Of a stretch of 64,000 bases of DNA, positions 61,996-64,000 are shown piece by piece. How positions within the stretch are numbered: the stretch's first letter is position 1; each line of letters opens with the position of its first letter. The notes under the pieces were generated by a model, which did no database searches, was not told the DNA's origin, and was given only the letters and a program-made list of their open reading frames with translations. A program made the translations under genes and the position numbers. Source of the stretch: JAZIHH01 sp036678685 (GTDB taxonomy: Bacteria > Bacillota > UBA4882 > UBA10575); contig JAZIHH010000020.1 in assembly GCA_036678685.1 (NCBI GenBank), forward strand, positions 310,001 through 374,000, in the 5' to 3' direction.

Positions 61996-62077
61996 AGGGT
62001 TTTGAAGTTGTGATCGCGAATAAATAATAGACAAAAAAGATATTGCTGAATACAGGCAACAGGAAAGGATGAAATTG

Positions 62078-64000
62078 ATGAAGTCAGATAAATGGTATTT
62101 TCAAGGTGACGAAGGCGAGTTTATCTTGGAAAATCCACATAAGACCAGCTATCTTTATTTTCCCCTGGCCAATGAAGCCGGACTTATGGCCTCGATTACC
62201 CCTTCTTTACACGGCGATATCAAGGCGGGGCAGAACAGTTTTTTGACGGTACCGGTTTCCGCGGAAGATCTACACATTTCCCGTGCCGGCAGGGATTTCT
62301 GGTTTTATATTGACGGGACTGGTCCCTGGTCGGCAGCGGGTCATTTTCCCCGGCAGGAAGTAGATACTTTGGATGACTGTGGGGAAGAGGTGAAACTGAC
62401 GGCCGGCTTCCTTTGGCATAAAGTGCTCAGGGAAAACCGGCGGATTGGGATCAGGGTGGAGATTACCAATTTTGTCCCGGTTAATGACGATAAAGTGGAA
62501 CTGATGAAAGTTAAAATCACCAATTTACGCGCGGAAAAGATACATATAACGCCTACAGGAGCTGTTCCCCTCTTTTGCCGTTCCGCCGACAACCTGCGGG
62601 ATCATCGACACGTTACTTCTCTTTTACATAAAATATCCACCACCACTTTTGGGATTGAAGTAAAGCCGACTCTTTTATTTGATGAGCGCGGACATAAAGT
62701 CAATGAGGTGGCCTACGGGGTTTTTGGCGCGGAAGGCGGGGGAATTCCGCCGGTAGGTTTTTTCCCTCTGGTAGAAGAGTTTTTAGGGGAGGGAGGCGCT
62801 TTTCATCGGCCGGAAGCAGTGGTGAAAAACCCGGATGTTCTGCATAAAGCAGGGGAAAGTCTGGAGGGGTATGAAGCAGTGGGCGCCCTGCGTTTTCGCC
62901 GGACGACTCTGGCGCCTGGGGAAAGCAGGTCTTATATTATGGTGCTGGTAATAAATGAAGAAGGGCCGGCAGCGGGTCCGGCAGGCAAGTACTGTTCTGA
63001 AGAGGCTTTTGATTATTTTCTACAGGAAAATAAGGATTTTTGGCGGAAAAAACTCAGCGCTTTGCAGCTGCATCTCCGGGATAGTGAGTATAGTCACTGG
63101 CTAAAATGGGTCGCCTTACAGCCGGTTTTACGCCGCATTTACGGTTGTTCTTTTTTACCCCATCATGATTATGGACGAGGGGGCCGGGGTTGGCGGGATC
63201 TTTGGCAAGATTGCATGGCCCTGTTGGTTATGGAACCTGCGGACGTCCGGGAGTTGCTTTTGAACAATTTTGCCGGCGTTCGCTTTGACGGCAGCAATGC
63301 TACGATTATTGGCTCAAAACCGGGGGAGTTTGTTGCCGACCGGAACAATATCAGCCGGGTGTGGATGGACCATGGGGTGTGGCCGTTTTTCACAACCAGG
63401 TTATACCTGGAAGAAACAGGAGACATGGAGTTTTTGCTAACTCCCCAGACCTATTTTAGAGACGACCGGATTATGCGCGGGCGTGAGAAGGACCACAGCC
63501 TGCGACCGGAAGACGGTAATAAACTGCGGCAGAAGAACGGAGAGATTTATTACGGATCGGTTCTGGAGCATCTCCTGGTGCAGAACTTAACGGCTTTTTT
63601 TAATGTCGGTCCGCATAATAAAATTAGGCTCGAGGGAGGAGACTGGAACGATGCCTTTGATATGGCGGGGGAAAAGGGGGAAAGTGTCGCTTTTACCGCG
63701 TTTTACGGGTGGAACCTCTTAGAACTCGGCAATTTAGTTTGCGCCTTACAGGAACAGACCGGAAGAAAAGAGGTGGAGCTTGCCCGGGAGATCGGGGTTC
63801 TGCTGGATACTGTAACAGGTCAGATTAATTACGATTCCGTCCGGGAAAAACAAAAATTATTTGCCGATTATTTGGAGATGTGCCGGGACAAAATTTCCGG
63901 GGAAAAGATCCGTATTCGCCTTAAGGATTTAGCCCGCGATTTAAGACGAAAAGGAAATTGGATCATAGAAGACATAAAAGCAACGGAGTGGCTCACAGAC
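62078..64000 (+). CDS. GH94-like inverting glycoside phosphorylase, 3' end outside the window
   Basis: The frame is open from ATG 62078 to the window edge (641 codons seen). TSYLYFPLANEAGLMASITP and RGWRDLWQD are found in cellobiose-phosphorylase-like proteins, and EGGDWNDAF carries the presumed catalytic Asp (D525 in D522-W-N-D525). The overall layout (N-terminal beta-sandwich, then an alpha/alpha barrel) fits GH94 and the related beta-1,3-glucan phosphorylases of GH149/GH161. A GH16 gene next door favours a beta-1,3- or mixed-linkage glucan substrate, but the exact family is not settled. ATG 62078 after AGGAAAGG is preferred to ATG 62069. Confidence 0.75.
   Translation, partial: MKSDKWYFQGDEGEFILENPHKTSYLYFPLANEAGLMASITPSLHGDIKAGQNSFLTVPVSAEDLHISRAGRDFWFYIDGTGPWSAAGHFPRQEVDTLDDCGEEVKLTAGFLWHKVLRENRRIGIRVEITNFVPVNDDKVELMKVKITNLRAEKIHITPTGAVPLFCRSADNLRDHRHVTSLLHKISTTTFGIEVKPTLLFDERGHKVNEVAYGVFGAEGGGIPPVGFFPLVEEFLGEGGAFHRPEAVVKNPDVLHKAGESLEGYEAVGALRFRRTTLAPGESRSYIMVLVINEEGPAAGPAGKYCSEEAFDYFLQENKDFWRKKLSALQLHLRDSEYSHWLKWVALQPVLRRIYGCSFLPHHDYGRGGRGWRDLWQDCMALLVMEPADVRELLLNNFAGVRFDGSNATIIGSKPGEFVADRNNISRVWMDHGVWPFFTTRLYLEETGDMEFLLTPQTYFRDDRIMRGREKDHSLRPEDGNKLRQKNGEIYYGSVLEHLLVQNLTAFFNVGPHNKIRLEGGDWNDAFDMAGEKGESVAFTAFYGWNLLELGNLVCALQEQTGRKEVELAREIGVLLDTVTGQINYDSVREKQKLFADYLEMCRDKISGEKIRIRLKDLARDLRRKGNWIIEDIKATEWLTD

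Noticed and set aside
1..64000. CRISPR array, prophage or rRNA operon
   Set aside because: No regularly spaced direct repeats, phage structural genes or rRNA sequences were seen.

Overview
The window is about 64 kb of a roughly 50-55% GC chromosome from a member of the Bacillota (Firmicutes), probably a deep-branching anaerobic clostridial-type lineage. Supporting features are AddAB-type recombination nuclease genes, a PrkA-YhbH-SpoVR cluster, a MazEF pair of the EndoAI/EndoA kind, DegV, a NarL-type two-component pair and strong Shine-Dalgarno sites with many TTG/GTG starts. Several genes hint at a double-membrane (diderm) envelope: a LolA-like lipoprotein-sorting protein with a LolCDE/MacB-like ABC transporter, small signal-peptide proteins resembling outer-membrane barrels, and an O-antigen-ligase-like protein. 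The exact taxon cannot be fixed from sequence alone.

Layout. 0-6 kb: end of a DUF3108-type secreted protein, a fused LMW phosphatase/RpiB, a TagO/WecA-like transferase, an AtpZ-like protein and a K+-dependent, Na+-type membrane pyrophosphatase; a convergent degV follows. 6.5-9.5 kb: octopine-dehydrogenase-like enzyme plus a cobalamin-binding protein. 9.5-18.1 kb: complete V/A-type ATPase operon in the order of Enterococcus hirae ntpFIKECGABD, with a full Na+ ligand set in the K subunit. 18.2-21.3 kb: a scrambled area with barrel-gene fragments around an ISLre2-type transposase remnant and diverged direct repeats around an O-antigen-ligase gene. 21.3-24.6 kb: histidine kinase/response regulator and a three-repeat lipoprotein. 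24.8-28.4 kb: LolA-like/ABC/TPR export operon, the TPR gene frameshifted in an A8 tract. 28.4-29.9 kb: gene graveyard (Tc-toxin-like remnant and ABC-exporter remnant). 29.9-37 kb: LacI-sensor GGDEF protein and spoVR-yhbH-prkA. 37-43.3 kb: small barrel-like protein, addA, addB. 43.5-48.1 kb: tRNA-Gln(CTG), tRNA-Glu(CTC), phosphodiesterase, AEC transporter, PII-like/DUF1538 operon with a structured leader. 48.7-60 kb: housekeeping genes (TtcA-like, DUF2284, mazEF-like pair, gltX, PfpI-like, glmM, nagB, cheR, acpS, nnrED, alr). 60-64 kb: a beta-glucan locus made of a divergent, frameshifted GH16 lipoprotein and a GH94-like phosphorylase, with four ACCGGT-centred operator-like sites between them.

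How it fits together. The two ion pumps (pyrophosphatase and V-ATPase) both carry sodium-type signatures, and the pyrophosphatase sits where many clostridia have the F1Fo ATP synthase operon after rpiB-tagO-atpZ. This suggests a sodium-centred energy metabolism in which the F-type enzyme may have been lost. The sugar genes (GH16, phosphorylase, nagB, glmM) point to glucan and amino-sugar use. No CRISPR array, prophage or intact transposon was seen. The strongest leads are the relic F-ATPase synteny with sodium signatures, the fused phosphatase-isomerase, the DUF1538 leader with competing terminators, the operator cluster in the glucan locus, and the dehydrogenase/B12-protein pair of unknown pathway.
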